Positions 48,438-60,611 are shown, counted from the first letter of the stretch. The stretch: 64,000 nucleotides of DNA from Sambucus nigra (GCA_949130495.1 OX422210.1:637818585-637882584); one strand, 5' to 3'. A program made the numbers and translations. The notes: generated from the sequence alone by a model not told the origin.

Positions 48438-49123
48438 GATATAATATGGTTACAAATTAATTTAGATTTAGATGAAATATTATACTCTACCTGTATAGTT
48501 TTACGGTACAAAGCTATTTATCATTATAGGTAAAATCTTATATAGGTAAGTGTGCTACAGATAATATAGGTAAAATGTTAATTTATGTGTCCTATTAGTA
48601 AGTGTGCAATACAAAACTATCTAGAGCAATGCGCTATATTATCTAGATAATATATGTGTCCTATTGGGTTGCATGTGTATGTAATTTACCGTATGTAAAT
48701 ATACTGTATGATATTCACATTTTGGTATGTGCTACAAATATTATCTTGGTAAGTGTGATACAGATATTATCTTGCTATTAGTAAGTGTGCTACATTTTGG
48801 GTTCAGGTTGTTCAGGTTGTCAATATATTGTATGTCAAGTTACTGTATGATAACTACTTTATGTATAGTTAATTTATCAAGTTACTGTATGATAACTGCA
48901 ATCGTCATCAGTTTTATGTGTGCCTTTATAAAATTATAATTTATTATTGCCTGCAAGTTATTGTATAATTTATTTTTTCCATTGGTATGTGTGCCTTTGT
49001 ATTATTATAAATATTTGTTACCATTGTAAAATAAAATTATAACTTCGAAGGTTTAAAATTACCTATAAATAAATTAGAAGGATTGCAACAATTTTTTATC
49101 TACTATTGTCTTATATTTCAAAG
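48438..49123. other. Spacer between divergent genes
   Basis: About 690 bp of AT-rich sequence between the transposase start (minus) and the unknown ORF start (plus), probably with promoters for both. Repeats of AAGTGTGCTACA and AGTTACTGTATGATAACT occur near 48545-48900. Confidence 0.45.
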
Positions 49124-49810
49124 ATGACTTCATCTCCCTACTATTCATCTATTTACAATGGCTCGTACACAGATATTGCTGGTAACGATTGGTATGGGAA
49201 AAAAATAATTTTCCAAACATATCCAATTGATACTTCTCGACGTGTTCTCAATGACTTTGGTCATATATTCATAATCTCTCCTACTTCGGAACCTGAAAAT
49301 AGAGTTGTGTATCCTTGGGAACACCTCACATGGCCAGATAAATATGATGAAAGGTGTGACCTGGAGGTGCTTTGCCATTACCATCACATATCCGTGCCAA
49401 AAAATTGGGAAGCCGCACTTTGGCCAATATCGTATCCCGAAGAAGCGGATATGTTTTGTCTTGATTTATTGGAGGAAGAGATATGGCAGATGGAGAGTCG
49501 CCTACAACGTTATCACAAATCACAATGCGCGATGCTATCAGGTCGTCACATTCAGGAATAATTAATTAACATATATAACGACTCTACGTTGGCATCAGAT
49601 AACAATATTTCCGACTACACCAATTCCGGTTATGATTACTTTTCGGAAGGCATATATGAAAATTATGGGGAAGAGTACGAACCAAATATATCAAACTACA
49701 ACGAAGAATATGTTGATTCCGATACGCAACGATCTTACTTACCTAAATGTTTAGTGCGCAATGGGAAACCACATTGTTGTACTTCTACTAGGTTCGACCT
49801 AAGCTTTTGA
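49124..49810 (+). pseudogene. Unrecognised 228-codon ORF with one stop, inside Harbinger element
   Basis: Starts at ATG 49124 in good context (AAAGATGAC). The first 145 codons end at a TAA (49559-49561), but the same frame stays open for another 82 codons to 49810 and keeps protein-like composition. It therefore looks like one protein with a single stop, or a readthrough case. Part one contains WPDKYDERCDLEVLCHYH and PKNWEAALWPISYPEEADMF plus a helical LDLLEEEIWQMESRLQRYH. Part two is rich in Y, E, D and N (YFSEGIYENYGEEYEPN) and ends CLVRNGKPHCC...RFDLSF. No zinc finger, DDE or membrane motif is seen. I do not recognise it. It is divergent from the transposase and sits between it and the PMD gene. 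Confidence 0.5.
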
Positions 49811-50131
49811 ACGCATACTCCTAATAATCATTTCGATCATGTATTATTATTTGTACTACTTAAGCCATTATTTCAATACTAATAAATGATAAATTTATTT
49901 CAGAATAATTGTTGTGATGATTATTTTATTACCATAGATTTTGAGTACCATATATTTTATTACCATACATTTTATTACCAAATATTTTGATAATAAATAT
50001 GAGACATTATACATCATAACATTTTTCATAAATATGAGACATTATACATCATAACATTTATCATCACAATTAAATTGAGACAACAATACAAAATTTATTC
50101 ATAACATATTTTAATAGTACATTATACATCA
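49811..50131. other. Spacer between convergent genes
   Basis: AT-rich with two copies of ATATGAGACATTATACATCATAACATT-like sequence near 49997 and 50030. Nothing else seen. Confidence 0.45.
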
Positions 50132-52151
50132 CTAGCGCCCCGGGCAGAACTCAAAATCTGCACCTAAATCAGCATGTGAACCCGTGTAAGGGTCAGACCC
50201 AAATAAATCACCCCAAGCTTGTTGCGACTCATATGTCGGGACCGGGTCAGAGGGTGGGGCTAGGTGTGTACTGTAAACACTCGGACGACTAGAACCAGTA
50301 CCACCCTCCTCAAACCCACGACTAGGCATAGTAAAACGTGCTAGTCTACGCTCTAACTCCTCAATATGGTCATCACATGCTTTGAGTTGATCCTCTCGCT
50401 GGCGTGTCTCGTGTAATATTAAATGACGGAGACCTCGAATGTTATCTACTGCTTCGATGTAGGACTCACGCCATTCTAACTGCGTCAAAGATTGAGCTGG
50501 AGGTGCGTTGGTTGAAAACTCAGGTCTCGGGACATCTATAGTATATGAAGCCCCCGTCAGTAGGTCGACATCAACCGTCCAATTCTGCCTCGGTGGTTGG
50601 ACGTGCGTAGAACCACCCACAGAGAATTGTGTATCATACACATGCGATTAATTTATCGGTGCTGGTGCTCGTGGGATTCGCAACGTCGAAGGTGCCATTA
50701 AACCAACTCCAATCAAATCTACATTAACATATCTAGCAATCGGCGGTAGTAATGGCCCAAGTGCTACTGCATTCCAATAAGCATTATACTCTTCTTAGTA
50801 CACATCTCTTATGTGTTGATTTGCGAGAGGCCAATTTTGGACAGCAGCTGCATGAAAATCGTGTTCTGAGACACAACTTAAACTTGATGGTGGGTTGTTT
50901 GCTATACATATCCGCCCAGTCAATTGTCGGACATCCCGATCACCCAAGTACCAAAAACCTTTAAATAAGGATCCCCAAAAATCATCCGTAACCCCGATAT
51001 CTCACGAGCATATAAGATGACATCAGAGTCACAGTAGGCAGAAGTCTCGTATGGCTGTCATATAATGGACTCGGGTGATCGCATCTCAAGCTGATGTTGA
51101 CTGTTTAGATGTTAAACCGTTGTGCTCCCTTTACTTTCTTTATGTTCCCCCTCGACCAACGAAATATGCGGGGCCACACATCGATGGACGGATCGACGAG
51201 AATAGGACATGCCGTGGCCATGTACTCGTGATGTAAATACTGCAAAATTTGTCAATAAATTTAATTCATTAGAATAACTTGACATATATTGTAATAAAAC
51301 ATAAATTTCATTAAATTGTAATAACCCTCTCTTCCGATAGCCCATTTTATCCTTAATTACCATGTGTAGTAATTAGTTATTATCTGATAAGATGCTGAGT
51401 AAATATTAATTTGTTATGACAAGGTCAATATTTACTAATATGTTGTGTAGTTACCTCCTGAGTAGATAAAAATGTTCATGTGGTAATTTATTATGTCATA
51501 AGGATTTAAAATAACATTTTGGTTTATTATGAAACCGGAAGTAAATGAGTTATAAAAATTCCCAAATGATAATTTGGATAGTGTAGTTAGTCCCGGTAGG
51601 TGTGAGACAGTCAAAATAAGTGCCATATTGTATTTTGGCATTTTGGGGACTTTTGACTGGTCTTGGCTTAAATAGTGTAGTCGCGTATATTTTTATCACG
51701 TATTAGTCACTTAAGTGGGCTTATGGGACTTAAGCCCCGTTTTATTTCCCACCCCTATTCCCTTTCTTCCATTTTACACAATTGAGCCCTAGAGAGAGTA
51801 GAGAGAGAAAGAGAACTTGGGAGAAAAAGAGAGTTTGGAGCTTGGATTGTTGCTTCCTTCTTCATCAAATCAGCTTCTTACCTTGAGGCAAGTAATCTAC
51901 TTGCAAGTTTATGATTTAAGTAGAATAAATTGCATTGATATTTATGATTTAGAAATGTTAGGGTTTTGGGTGGAATTTTGGGTATTTAACCCTTTGAGAT
52001 TGATTTGGATGATAAACATTACAAATGATGGTAGTTGGGTGTATCTTTGGTGTACTAGTTCCATTAAATTAATTGGGTTTGGTTGGTTTTGGGTTGGTTA
52101 GAATTTTGGAGTTCAAGACTCCATAGCCATTCTTGGCATTTCCGCAGGGGC

Positions 52152-52351
52152 GAATCGATTCGGCCCTTAGGGCGAATCGATTCGCATAGATGCAGAATCC
52201 CAGGTCTTGTTGTCCGAATCGATTCGGATTAAGACCGAATCGATTCGGCATTTGCAGAAACTTAATTTTGGTTTCCGAACCGATTCGCTTTCAGAGCGAA
52301 TCGATTCGGCCCTAGGGGCGAATCGATTCGGCCCTAGGGGCGAATCGATTC
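52152..52351. repeat. GAATCGATTC cluster (seven perfect, one degenerate)
   Basis: Starts at 52152, 52174, 52216, 52237, 52277 (GAACCGATTC), 52298, 52320 and 52342. Spacings within runs are 22, 21, 21, 22 and 22 bp. Sequence between palindromes differs from that at 8507-8704. Confidence 0.96.
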
Positions 52352-52885
52352 GGTTCCAGCAGTTTTGGGGTCTTTTTCCTTTTAATTTTCATCCTTATTC
52401 TTTAGGATTAGGACCTAGGAAACTTCTTTAAAGAAGTAAACTTAGAGTCCTATAGTAGTTATGGAGTTTGGTCGCTGCCCTGGATTAGAAATGGGTTCAT
52501 CTGGGGTTTATTTCGGGGAGGTCTAAAGTAATGTTGAGGCATTACTTCTTTTATTCAAACTCTTAGAAGTTTGGAAGTTAGGTACCCTAACTTGGAGACT
52601 AGAAGGGCTTGTCAAGTTACATAGGCCTTGGAGATTTGTAGGATCATAATGATCATTTGGAGACCTAGCCTAGAATTGTAATTCGAGGTAAAATATGATA
52701 ATATTCGATGGGAATTAGGTTCTCATAAAATGAACCCATAGGTGTTTAAAGATAATAGGTTCAATTTAGAATGAACCCCGTTGTTTAATGATGCTAGGTT
52801 TAATAATAAAGAACCAATCTCATGATTTATGGAAATGGATTTTGGAAATGAATATGATGATAAAATGTAAATGTTAAATTACTGT

Positions 52886-53173
52886 TACACACCTCTCTAA
52901 ATGACATCATAAGGGAAGTTCGCTCGTGAGGTGAAGCCCCCTGGCTAATGAATGCAGGGTGGATATAGTCCTAGGCCATGGGAGCGCTTATTATTGTATA
53001 TATTTCTGCGATGGGTAGGAGATTCCGGGTGTGGTCTTGACTACCCCGCAGGCTCATGGCCGCTTCCCGACGCATATCGATAGGTGCCCAGGTTGTCTTA
53101 TGTTAGGCCCTGGAAGATGATGGTCATTTAGGGGCGCGCATAGTGGGGAAACCCGGACGGGCGGTCTTAGATA
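52886..53173 (+). repeat. Conserved LTR block
   Basis: Matches 9126-9425 closely: CACACCTCTCTAAAT, GTGAAGCCCCCTGGCTAATG, GATTCCGGGTGTGGTCTTGA, CATTTAGGGGCGCGCA. Sequence on either side is much more diverged. Confidence 0.88.
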
Positions 53174-54639
53174 TCGTTATATGTATATGAATATAACTAT
53201 ATTTTCATCAAGTTGGACTTGATGGTTGATAAACGCCACAAAGAGCGTATGAAATGCCACAAAGAGCATAAATATGTGCCAGGAAGAGCACGGGAATAAT
53301 ATATGTGCCATAAAGAGCACTTGATGTAAATGATATTTCTAATAAGGAATGGAAAGATAAAATGGGAAGTTTTAATTAATGAATAGAAATTATAACTTCT
53401 TGACTTAACCAAATATATGGTTTTATTCCTAATAAGGAATGTCTGAAGGAAATGGAAATTGTATTAATAAGGAAGGGTTTTAAATTAAAGGGCTTTACCT
53501 TCAATTCTTGCTTGTTATTGTAGATAGCATGTCATAGTATCATCCTCATCTTTCATGTATAGCTGTTCATATCTATCATGCTTTTTATTCTTCTAGAAAT
53601 CATATAGAACCCGGCCCTGACCGGTTTACTTCTTTGTTGTATATATATTACTGTATCCGCTCAGGTGCTCCACCGCAAGGACGCCCGAATTGACTTTTCC
53701 AAGTTCCTTGCACCTTCGACGAGCTGTAAGACTTTGCGGGTTATTACAGGATGTTGTATTAGACGCTTTCATTCTTGTTATTCTAGATATGATCGGGTCT
53801 TGTTCCTCGGGCGTGTGGCTCAAACATTTGTATTTGATTAATGATTGTACTATGTAAGATATTTTATATTGTTGTACGTCGTCTTATGTAGCTGTGGACC
53901 GACAGCTTATTCGGTCCATTTGTGTACATTCGTTTTAGTTATATTATATGTTATCTTTTGGAATTCCACTTGCTTGTCAGATTGGGTTGTTAGTTTAAAT
54001 TTTCATAACCGCATTTTTAAAATTTTACACTTTTTGGCAACCCGTTTTCTGATTTATTGGGTGGTTTTTCCGTATACTCAGTTTATATTTGTGATGCTGA
54101 GAATGATATCCATCCATGATTCCTGTTACGTTTGAGTATCGGGCTGGCCACCCCTTATCTCGGATTGCGGGTTGTCACATAAATAAGATGAAACGAAAAT
54201 ATACCTCGAATATTTGCCACATGCATTCAACGCTAGTCAACGATCGTCGACTGGCTTTGTCCAAAGACCATTTAATACGAGCATAAATAGCCGAACCCCA
54301 GTCGTACGTGCCGATGGCAGGAATATCCTCCAGATAATGTAAACACCCGAGGTCGAAAGTGGAGTGAGCATTTGGAAAAAATACACTCTCGAATACATAG
54401 AACCAAAATGCCCCAGCTATGATTGGGGACATATAATCTGGTAATGGTTCAACCTTGACAAAATTTTCTATGTATTTTTTAAGGTCAAAAACTGGAATTC
54501 CGCACCGACAAATCTCTGTATATGAATTTATGGGAAAAATTCATTTATGGTATTACCAAAATTGGTATATTGTTCAATTCGTAAATTTTGAATGGGTCGT
54601 CCCTGTCCAATCGGAATGCCTGTACAACATTTAAAATTT

Positions 54640-55975
54640 TTGTAATATATTTAAATAATTAGGAATATAAATACCATAAAATATATTTCAAACAGTTAAT
54701 TATGAATTTAAGTACAACATATTATTTTCACATTTTGAAACAATTATGATGTCGGTACATAATTTAAAAATTTTGTCATATATTTAAATAATTATGAATA
54801 TAAAAACCATAAAATATATTTCAAACAATCAATTATGAATTTAAGTACAACAAATTATTTTCACATATTTACACAATTATGAATATAAATAATTATTTTC
54901 ATATATTGACACAATCGAAATGCCGGTACATATTTTAATTTTTTGTCATATATTTAAATAATTATGAATATAATTACCATAAAATATATTTCAAACAATT
55001 AATTATGAATTTAAGTACAACATATTATTTTCACATTTTGAAACAATTATGATGCCGGTGCATAATTTAAAAAATTTGTCATATATTTAAATAATTATGA
55101 ATATAAAAACCATAAAATATATTTCAAACAATCAATTATGAATTTAAGTACAACAAATTATTTTCACATATTGACACAAATATGAATATAAATAATTATT
55201 TTCATATATTGACACAATCGGAATGCCGGTACATATTTTAATTTTTTTTCATATATTTAAATAATTATGAATATAATTACCATAAAATATATTTCAAATA
55301 ATTAATTATGAATTTAAGTACAACATATTATTTTCACATTTTGAAACAATTATGATGCCGGTACATAATTTAAAAAAAAATCATATATTTAAACAATTAT
55401 GAATATAAAAATCATAAAATATATTTCAAACAATCAATTGTGAATTTAAGTACAACAAATTATTTTCACATATTGACACAATAATGAATATAAATAATTA
55501 TTTTCATATATTGACATAATCGGAATGCCGGTACATATTTTAATTTTTTTGTCATATATTTAAATAATTATGAATATAATTACCATAAAATATATTTCAA
55601 ACAATTAATTATAAATTTAAGTACAACATATTATTTTCACATTTTGAAACAATTATGATGCCGGCACATAATTTAAAAATTTTGTCATATATTTAAATAA
55701 TTATGAATATAAAAACCATAAAATATATTTCAAACAATCAATTATGAATTTAAGTACATCAAATTATTTTCATATATTGAAACAATTATGAATATAAATA
55801 ATTATTTTCATATATTGACACAATCGGAATGTCGGTACATATTAAAATTTGTTTTTTCATATATTTAAATAATTATGAATATAATTACCATAAAATATAT
55901 TTCAAACAATTAATTATGAATTTAAGTACAACATATTATTTTCACATTTTGAAACAATTATGAATATAAGTACAA
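54640..55975. repeat. 303-bp tandem repeat, ~4.4 copies
   Basis: Landmark GATGYCGG recurs at 54748, 55051, 55354 and 55657, exactly 303 bp apart each time. Each unit contains two related ~150-bp halves (one with AACAATCAATTATGAATTT, the other with AACAATTAATTATGAATTT). It fills nearly all of the PMD intron 54620-55997. Confidence 0.95.
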
Positions 55976-56379
55976 CGAAATAAAATAAAATTATTACCGG
56001 AAAGCATTGTGAAGTCAAGCGGAGTGAAGGCAAGCTCGACGTATGGTAATTGGAAGGTATGCGTCGTGTCTCACCAACGTTCGATCATCGTCGTCACAAT
56101 ACATTGATCGGAATTGCGCATCACTATAGAAAAAAATTCGACATAAAATCGGCACTGTCGATAATTGCTTTGATATCCGGTTTTTTGTCTTCAATCAATT
56201 TGTACAATTTCATTGTCCCCTCCCAATTCCCCCGAAATTTGAATTTATTTTCGTTTATTATCCGAGTTTCGTCGTCCAACGCGTGTGATACTCCGTCATA
56301 AATACGGGTATAGTTGTCAATTACGGGATTCGACGGTTGAATCGGCGCGGGAGGATCGAGAATTGTTGTTAAAGTCGAC

Positions 56380-56793
56380 CCATGTTTTTTTTATTTCCCG
56401 ATATTAATTTATTTTTTCCATTTTCTACCTAATTCCATGGTGTTGACAAGATCTGATTTGGAGGATTCTCTAAATCTAATTTGGGACTGATTTGAAATTA
56501 ATTTGGGAATTATATGGGATGGTTTTTGAGAGTATATGAAGAAATTTAGGGGCAGACTGTTGTATTTAGAGATTATATGGGACTGTTTTGATGACAAATA
56601 TGTAAAAAAATTTAGAAAATAAGGAGAAGAAGATGGTGGAATTAATAACAAAGAATGAAAATAATTGATGGAAGATATGAAGAAGATGAAGAGAATGAAG
56701 AGAACTGTCTGGAGGAAGAAGAAGGTGCAGAGAACTGAATTGAGGAATTGATAAACGTTTGTGAATAAATACACGGAGGAAAATGTTACCGTT
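56380..56793 (-). other. Upstream region of the PMD gene
   Basis: The minus strand is CT/T-rich, typical of a plant 5' untranslated or promoter region. A 121-codon frame at 56409-56774 is only the translated pyrimidine-rich sequence. A CCGTGTATTTATTCACAAAC stretch near 56757-56776 could supply a TATA element. Confidence 0.45.
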
Positions 56794-56910
56794 AAGTTCT
56801 TACGAACTTCTTTAGTTCGTAAGAACTTCCTACGATTAGTTCATAAGAACTTCCTACGAACAAATGAAGTTCGTAGGAAGTTATTAAGAGCTAAAGAAGT
56901 TCATAAGAAT
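56794..56910. repeat. Right subterminal TTCSTACGAAC array
   Basis: Inverted and direct copies of TTCTTACGAAC / GTTCGTAGGAAG, mirrored by 45648-45800. Confidence 0.88.
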
Positions 56911-57008
56911 CCCCCCCACTGCATGCTGCCCATTTGGACGAAAGGTAAAAGGTGATACACGCAGGTTAATTTAGCTTTCGCCAACGCACACCAGTGTGGA
57001 TGCTCTTA

Positions 57009-58953
57009 GAGTGGTGTATATATAGACAGTGAGTGAAAAAGCAGCAGTTGTATTTGGTGGGTTCGAGTGAGCCAATGGTTTTCATTTCATATCATTGTGA
57101 GTGAGAAAGTGAGTGAGGTATGTATCTGGAATGACAATTTTGACCCTGCATTAGGATGATGATAACATTGCCACCTGTTAGTGTCCACGCGTGGTTTTGG
57201 ATAAGGTAATCCATCCACACCCAATAGACCGGAGGAAATAAACCAATTTAGTTTGATAGGTGGCTATAGATCCAAAATATATCCATGATTCCTTTCTAGG
57301 ACCTTGGGCCCAGGACTGGCCTAGTGGGTGGGTGTGGGGAGTACGAACATTAGGCTTGGACCGTAGTTCAATCTCCACGGGTCTTGACAGATAGATTTTT
57401 TTTGGGGGGGGGGGGGGGGGTTAGTTTGCGGCGAGTTGTGAACAAAATGATATCCCAAATGAATTTTTTGTGATGTAAATCTAGCTAAGTAGGATGCACA
57501 TGTAACTTGTTTTAATATATACACATTTGTTTCCAATATTTATATTCTTTTAATTAATTTATACCTCAATTATTTAGCGTAGGTAATATTTTAACCGCAC
57601 GTAATATTGTATTTAGTATATGTGTAATTTTTTAATGTATACATTATTATAGTTGGTTTATCCCTATTTTTATAGCGTATTCAATTTTTGTTAATGCACA
57701 CGTGTTATTTTTACTTATATTTTGTTGGTATATGTATTGTTTTAAATGTATACGCGATTTACCTAATTTACAAGGATGGTTTTGGTAAACCTCCTCATTA
57801 AATGATTAATATCAAGATAAAGTGGAGCTTAAATGAACCCGAATGAAGACTTTCAAAAGAAGTTAGGTAATCCACCATGTATTTTGTCCATTTTTATATG
57901 ATTATATTTTATATTATAGCATTTGTGAGGTAACTCGGTACTAGCGATGGACCAAGTCTGACAAGACCTATGAGAGCTTACATGCTCTATTGAAGAAGCT
58001 CGCTCGGATATTCTTTGAGTGAATTGGTTTGGAGGATAGAGAGTAAGGCATCATTAAGGTATTATACTTAACTATTTTTAATACACTAGGTAAAGTACCA
58101 ACGCAGTCTAAAAGAGTATTACTCGAGCAACCTTGGTCAAACTCTTTTTCCACCACATATATATTTTTGTGCAAAAAATAGTAAATTTCCTAAAAGATCT
58201 CGGTGATGTCATATCATACCTAAACAAGTTTAGGTCAAGTGAAACATACCTCAAAACTGACGGTTTGATGAGGTGGTGGTCAAAAAGGCCTTAACGCTCT
58301 ACTGCGCCTCCTGACACAACAGTTGGTCACTCGAGATTCCACTCAGCATTTAATGTTAATGACATATTAAGTAGTGTAGTCTGATGTGGGATTTAATGCA
58401 CACTGAGGTCCCCCTCGACCGAGCTCAATCTATAAATACCCAGCTTATCATTTGATAAGATATGATATCTTTAAGCCATGAGATCATCTATCTATCAAGT
58501 TATCAAAGCCTTTTCTCTCGCCATTAATACATTTTCTCAGTTCTCAACAAGAACCAAAGCATTTATTACTTCTGAACATTATATCATTCACATATTGATG
58601 CTCACCTTCCTATTTTGGTATATTTAGAGTGCTTGTTTCTTTCTCCCTCTAGATTAACATCCATCACAGGCTTATTTATTAATAAAACATTTTGTATTTA
58701 TTACACATTATTATCGTGATATCTATAGAACTCTGTTTCCTCCATTATAAGTATACTAAATAATTTTGTTTCACTATTAAACGGGTTACACCTTTATTAT
58801 TCATAAAATATTCCATATCCAAGTACTATCTTACAGAACCAGGGTTGACTCCGATATTTTTGTGGCCTTCGGCAAACAACGAAAGGAAGCCTCTATACAT
58901 ATTAAAAAATTCATCCAAATTAAAGAAGATGTGTTATTCTTGCATTTTTTCGA
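57009..58953. other. Non-coding DNA, possible displaced WIP promoter and LTR scrap
   Basis: Immediately right of the Harbinger element this may be original WIP upstream DNA. A 17-G run lies at 57404-57420. From about 57900 to 58860 the sequence has LTR-like features, including a CTATAAATACC TATA-type box at 58431-58441, but no ends were fixed. Its ACTCGAG and short TTTAATG motifs recall 31740-31930. Confidence 0.4.
57404..57420 (+). repeat. Poly-G tract
   Basis: Seventeen consecutive G after a T run. Length is prone to sequencing error. Confidence 0.9.
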
Positions 58954-58961
58954 TGTAAAAC

Positions 58962-59365
58962 CAAGGTTCTAAAAAACGCGGGGCGTGATCGAGGCGTGGA
59001 GGCCAAGCCTTAAGCCTTAGAAGCCTAGGCGGGCCTTGGGGTAAAAAGGCGTGAAAAGGCGTTTAGGTCTTTTTAATGTATTTTAATATTTTTTTACCAT
59101 AACAAGGCTATTAAAATACCAAAATTGTACATATCATAAAAATATGTCTGAATATTTGTAAATAAAAATACTATTTGATTATTTTGGATGAGATAATGGT
59201 CCGGTTTGTAAAAAAATCTTTAAAAGGCGATATCGTTTCACTAAAGCATTGTTGTTTTTAGAGAAAAAGTACACCTTAAGGGTTTTATCAAGCATAAGGC
59301 GTCAAAATCTTAAGGCGGGGCATTTCTCCCAAGCCTCAAGCCTAGGCGGGTTTTTTAGAACAGTG
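58962..59365. mobile_element. hAT-type MITE (404 bp)
   Basis: Terminal inverted repeats CAAGGTTCTAAAAAAC and, reversed, CACTGTTCTAAAAAAC. Perfect 8-bp target duplication TGTAAAAC (58954-58961 and 59366-59373), the hAT length. Inside are several AAGGCG/CGCCTT-type units (GCCTAGGCGGG). No coding capacity. Confidence 0.9.
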
Positions 59366-59373
59366 TGTAAAAC

Positions 59374-60611
59374 TATCACTTAAGTCATCAAAATTTATTT
59401 TTTAACAAATACTTTTCAATTGATAACATAGATAATCCATTTAATCTTTTTATGGCTTGAAAGAATGAAGGTATTTATTATTTTTAAATTTGAAAAACTT
59501 CTTTCGTTCGAGTCAATTATAACGGGTATAGTCAAAATTATTTTATAAATAATCTAATCATTTGGGAAAGAAAAAATCATTCTTTTAATGTAGTCTAACA
59601 CCTCAATTGATTTTTTAATTTCCTTTAATAATGGCCTTTTCAAAATTAAAAACAATTCATTTGCATCAATATCACAACTCTTGTCATTTTCTAAATCTTT
59701 TACACGTTTATTTTCTATATCTTCTAAATTTTGACGTTCTACGTGTTCATATACTTCATTTTTAGTTGTTTTTACCTTTACTAAAGTAATTATTAAGTGA
59801 CCCTACTAATTTTTGTGTTTATTCTTCAATTTTTTTATTGTCTTTTTTTCTTTTTTCATGACCCGGGGGATATGATTGAGTTGACATATCGAAAATATAA
59901 TAAACAAGTAAAACAATCAAAGCAATATATTAAGAGCAAAAAAATCAATCACGTAAGAATACTTTTAAAGTGCTAAATAAGAACAATAAAATTTAATTTG
60001 CAAGTTGAAACCGACTTGAGATCAACCTCAAAGTATAAATACCCTAAATAACAAATTTGAAGCCACAAAATAAACCCCGCAAAGTGAAAGAAATAAATCA
60101 TTATCGAAACAAAATCTACATAATTGATTTTAGTAAAAAAATAACATAAATATGTAAAATTAAAATAAGTGGGAAAACATATACTTACAAGCTCCAAGCC
60201 TCCAAATGATTGAGTGTGATTATGTGACGTCCGATAAAATTCATAAGTAGATTGACTAGTTCTAAACATAAATAATATAAGAGTTAAAATAATTAGTAAT
60301 ATTCTAAGCATGACTGAACTAAATGCATACGATATGACTGATAACAACGCTAAATAAAATAAAGATAAATAAATAACACATCTGTGATACTTATTCAATC
60401 CATAATGAAACATAAATCTAAACTTGTGAATATAAACAACTCATAATAAACCGATGTACAAAACCTTGAATAATGATCCAATTCAAATATGTATAACTCA
60501 TACAATTTCTTACTCGAATAGAAAATGAATGCATAAAAAGTTGTCATGAATAGTAAAACTAAAATAAATGTCGTGATGGAAATAATCTACACTTTCGACA
60601 CCTACATCCTA
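59374..60611. other. AT-rich DNA, no convincing gene
   Basis: A 146-codon minus-strand frame at 59973-60413 is hydrophobic and rich in F, Y, I and L, as expected from AT-rich DNA. It has no motif, so I do not call it a gene. Confidence 0.5.

Larger units (their letters stand above)
51317..54179 (+). mobile_element. Solo LTR, family B, inside a PMD intron (2863 bp)
   Basis: Starts TGTAATAACCC and ends GGGTTGTCACA, with perfect 5-bp target duplications TAAAT (51312-51316 and 54180-54184). No interior remains. Removing it leaves a normal 97-bp intron with intact splice sites. It is homologous to the split solo LTR at 4745/17078. It contains a purine-rich leader (51790-51840), the palindrome cluster and the conserved LTR block. 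Confidence 0.93.
50132..56379 (-). pseudogene. Plant mobile domain (PMD, MAIN/PP7-long-like) gene, decayed
   Basis: Three exons are inferred on the minus strand. Exon A (about 56379-55998) has NEPxxx-type leader, then after a frame change IERW-stop-D followed by THTFQLPYVEL and DFTMLSG, matching the PMD core (ERW..T.TFHLP..E...L.D...L.G). Exon B (54619-54205) has IPIGQGRPIQN, a shift, then DWGSAIYARIKWSLDKASR, the conserved aminotransferase-like PMD segment. Exon C (51239-50132) has RIFRWSRG, ARYVNVDLIGVGLMAP and a coiled-coil tail (ETRQREDQLKACDDHIEELE) ending at 50132. Splice sites are canonical (GT at 55996-55997 and 54203-54204; AG at 54620-54621 and 51240-51241). Host PMD proteins (MAIN, MAIL1, PP7L) act in the nucleus in silencing and genome stability, and PMDs also occur in transposons. 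Several stops and frameshifts kill this copy. Introns hold a 303-bp array and a solo LTR. Confidence 0.82.
45497..57005. mobile_element. PIF/Harbinger element carrying extra genes (~11.5 kb)
   Basis: The left end GAGCATCCGCAATGGTG (45497) and right end, reversed, GAGCATCCACACTGGTG (57005) form a terminal inverted repeat. Both are followed inward by arrays of inverted TTCSTACGAAC motifs (45648-45800 and 56794-56910). Inside are the two standard Harbinger genes, facing each other: a Myb-like ORF1 (plus) and a DDE transposase (minus). An unrecognised ORF (plus) and a spliced PMD gene (minus) follow. TTA follows the right end (57006-57008), but the matching left TTA lies eight bases off (45488-45490), so the duplication is not confirmed. 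A second TIR-like start (GAGCACGTACAATGGTG) at 45553 hints at a nested end. Without the later solo LTR the element is about 8.6 kb. Confidence 0.72.

Noticed and set aside
52152..52351. Regularly spaced short repeats, CRISPR-like at first sight
   Set aside because: Plant nuclear context, 10-12-bp palindromic repeats, spacers of about 11 bp and location inside an LTR rule out a CRISPR array.
59973..60413. 146-codon hydrophobic minus-strand frame
   Set aside because: F/Y/I/L bias is what AT-rich DNA gives on this strand; no motif, no homologue recognised, next to an LTR.
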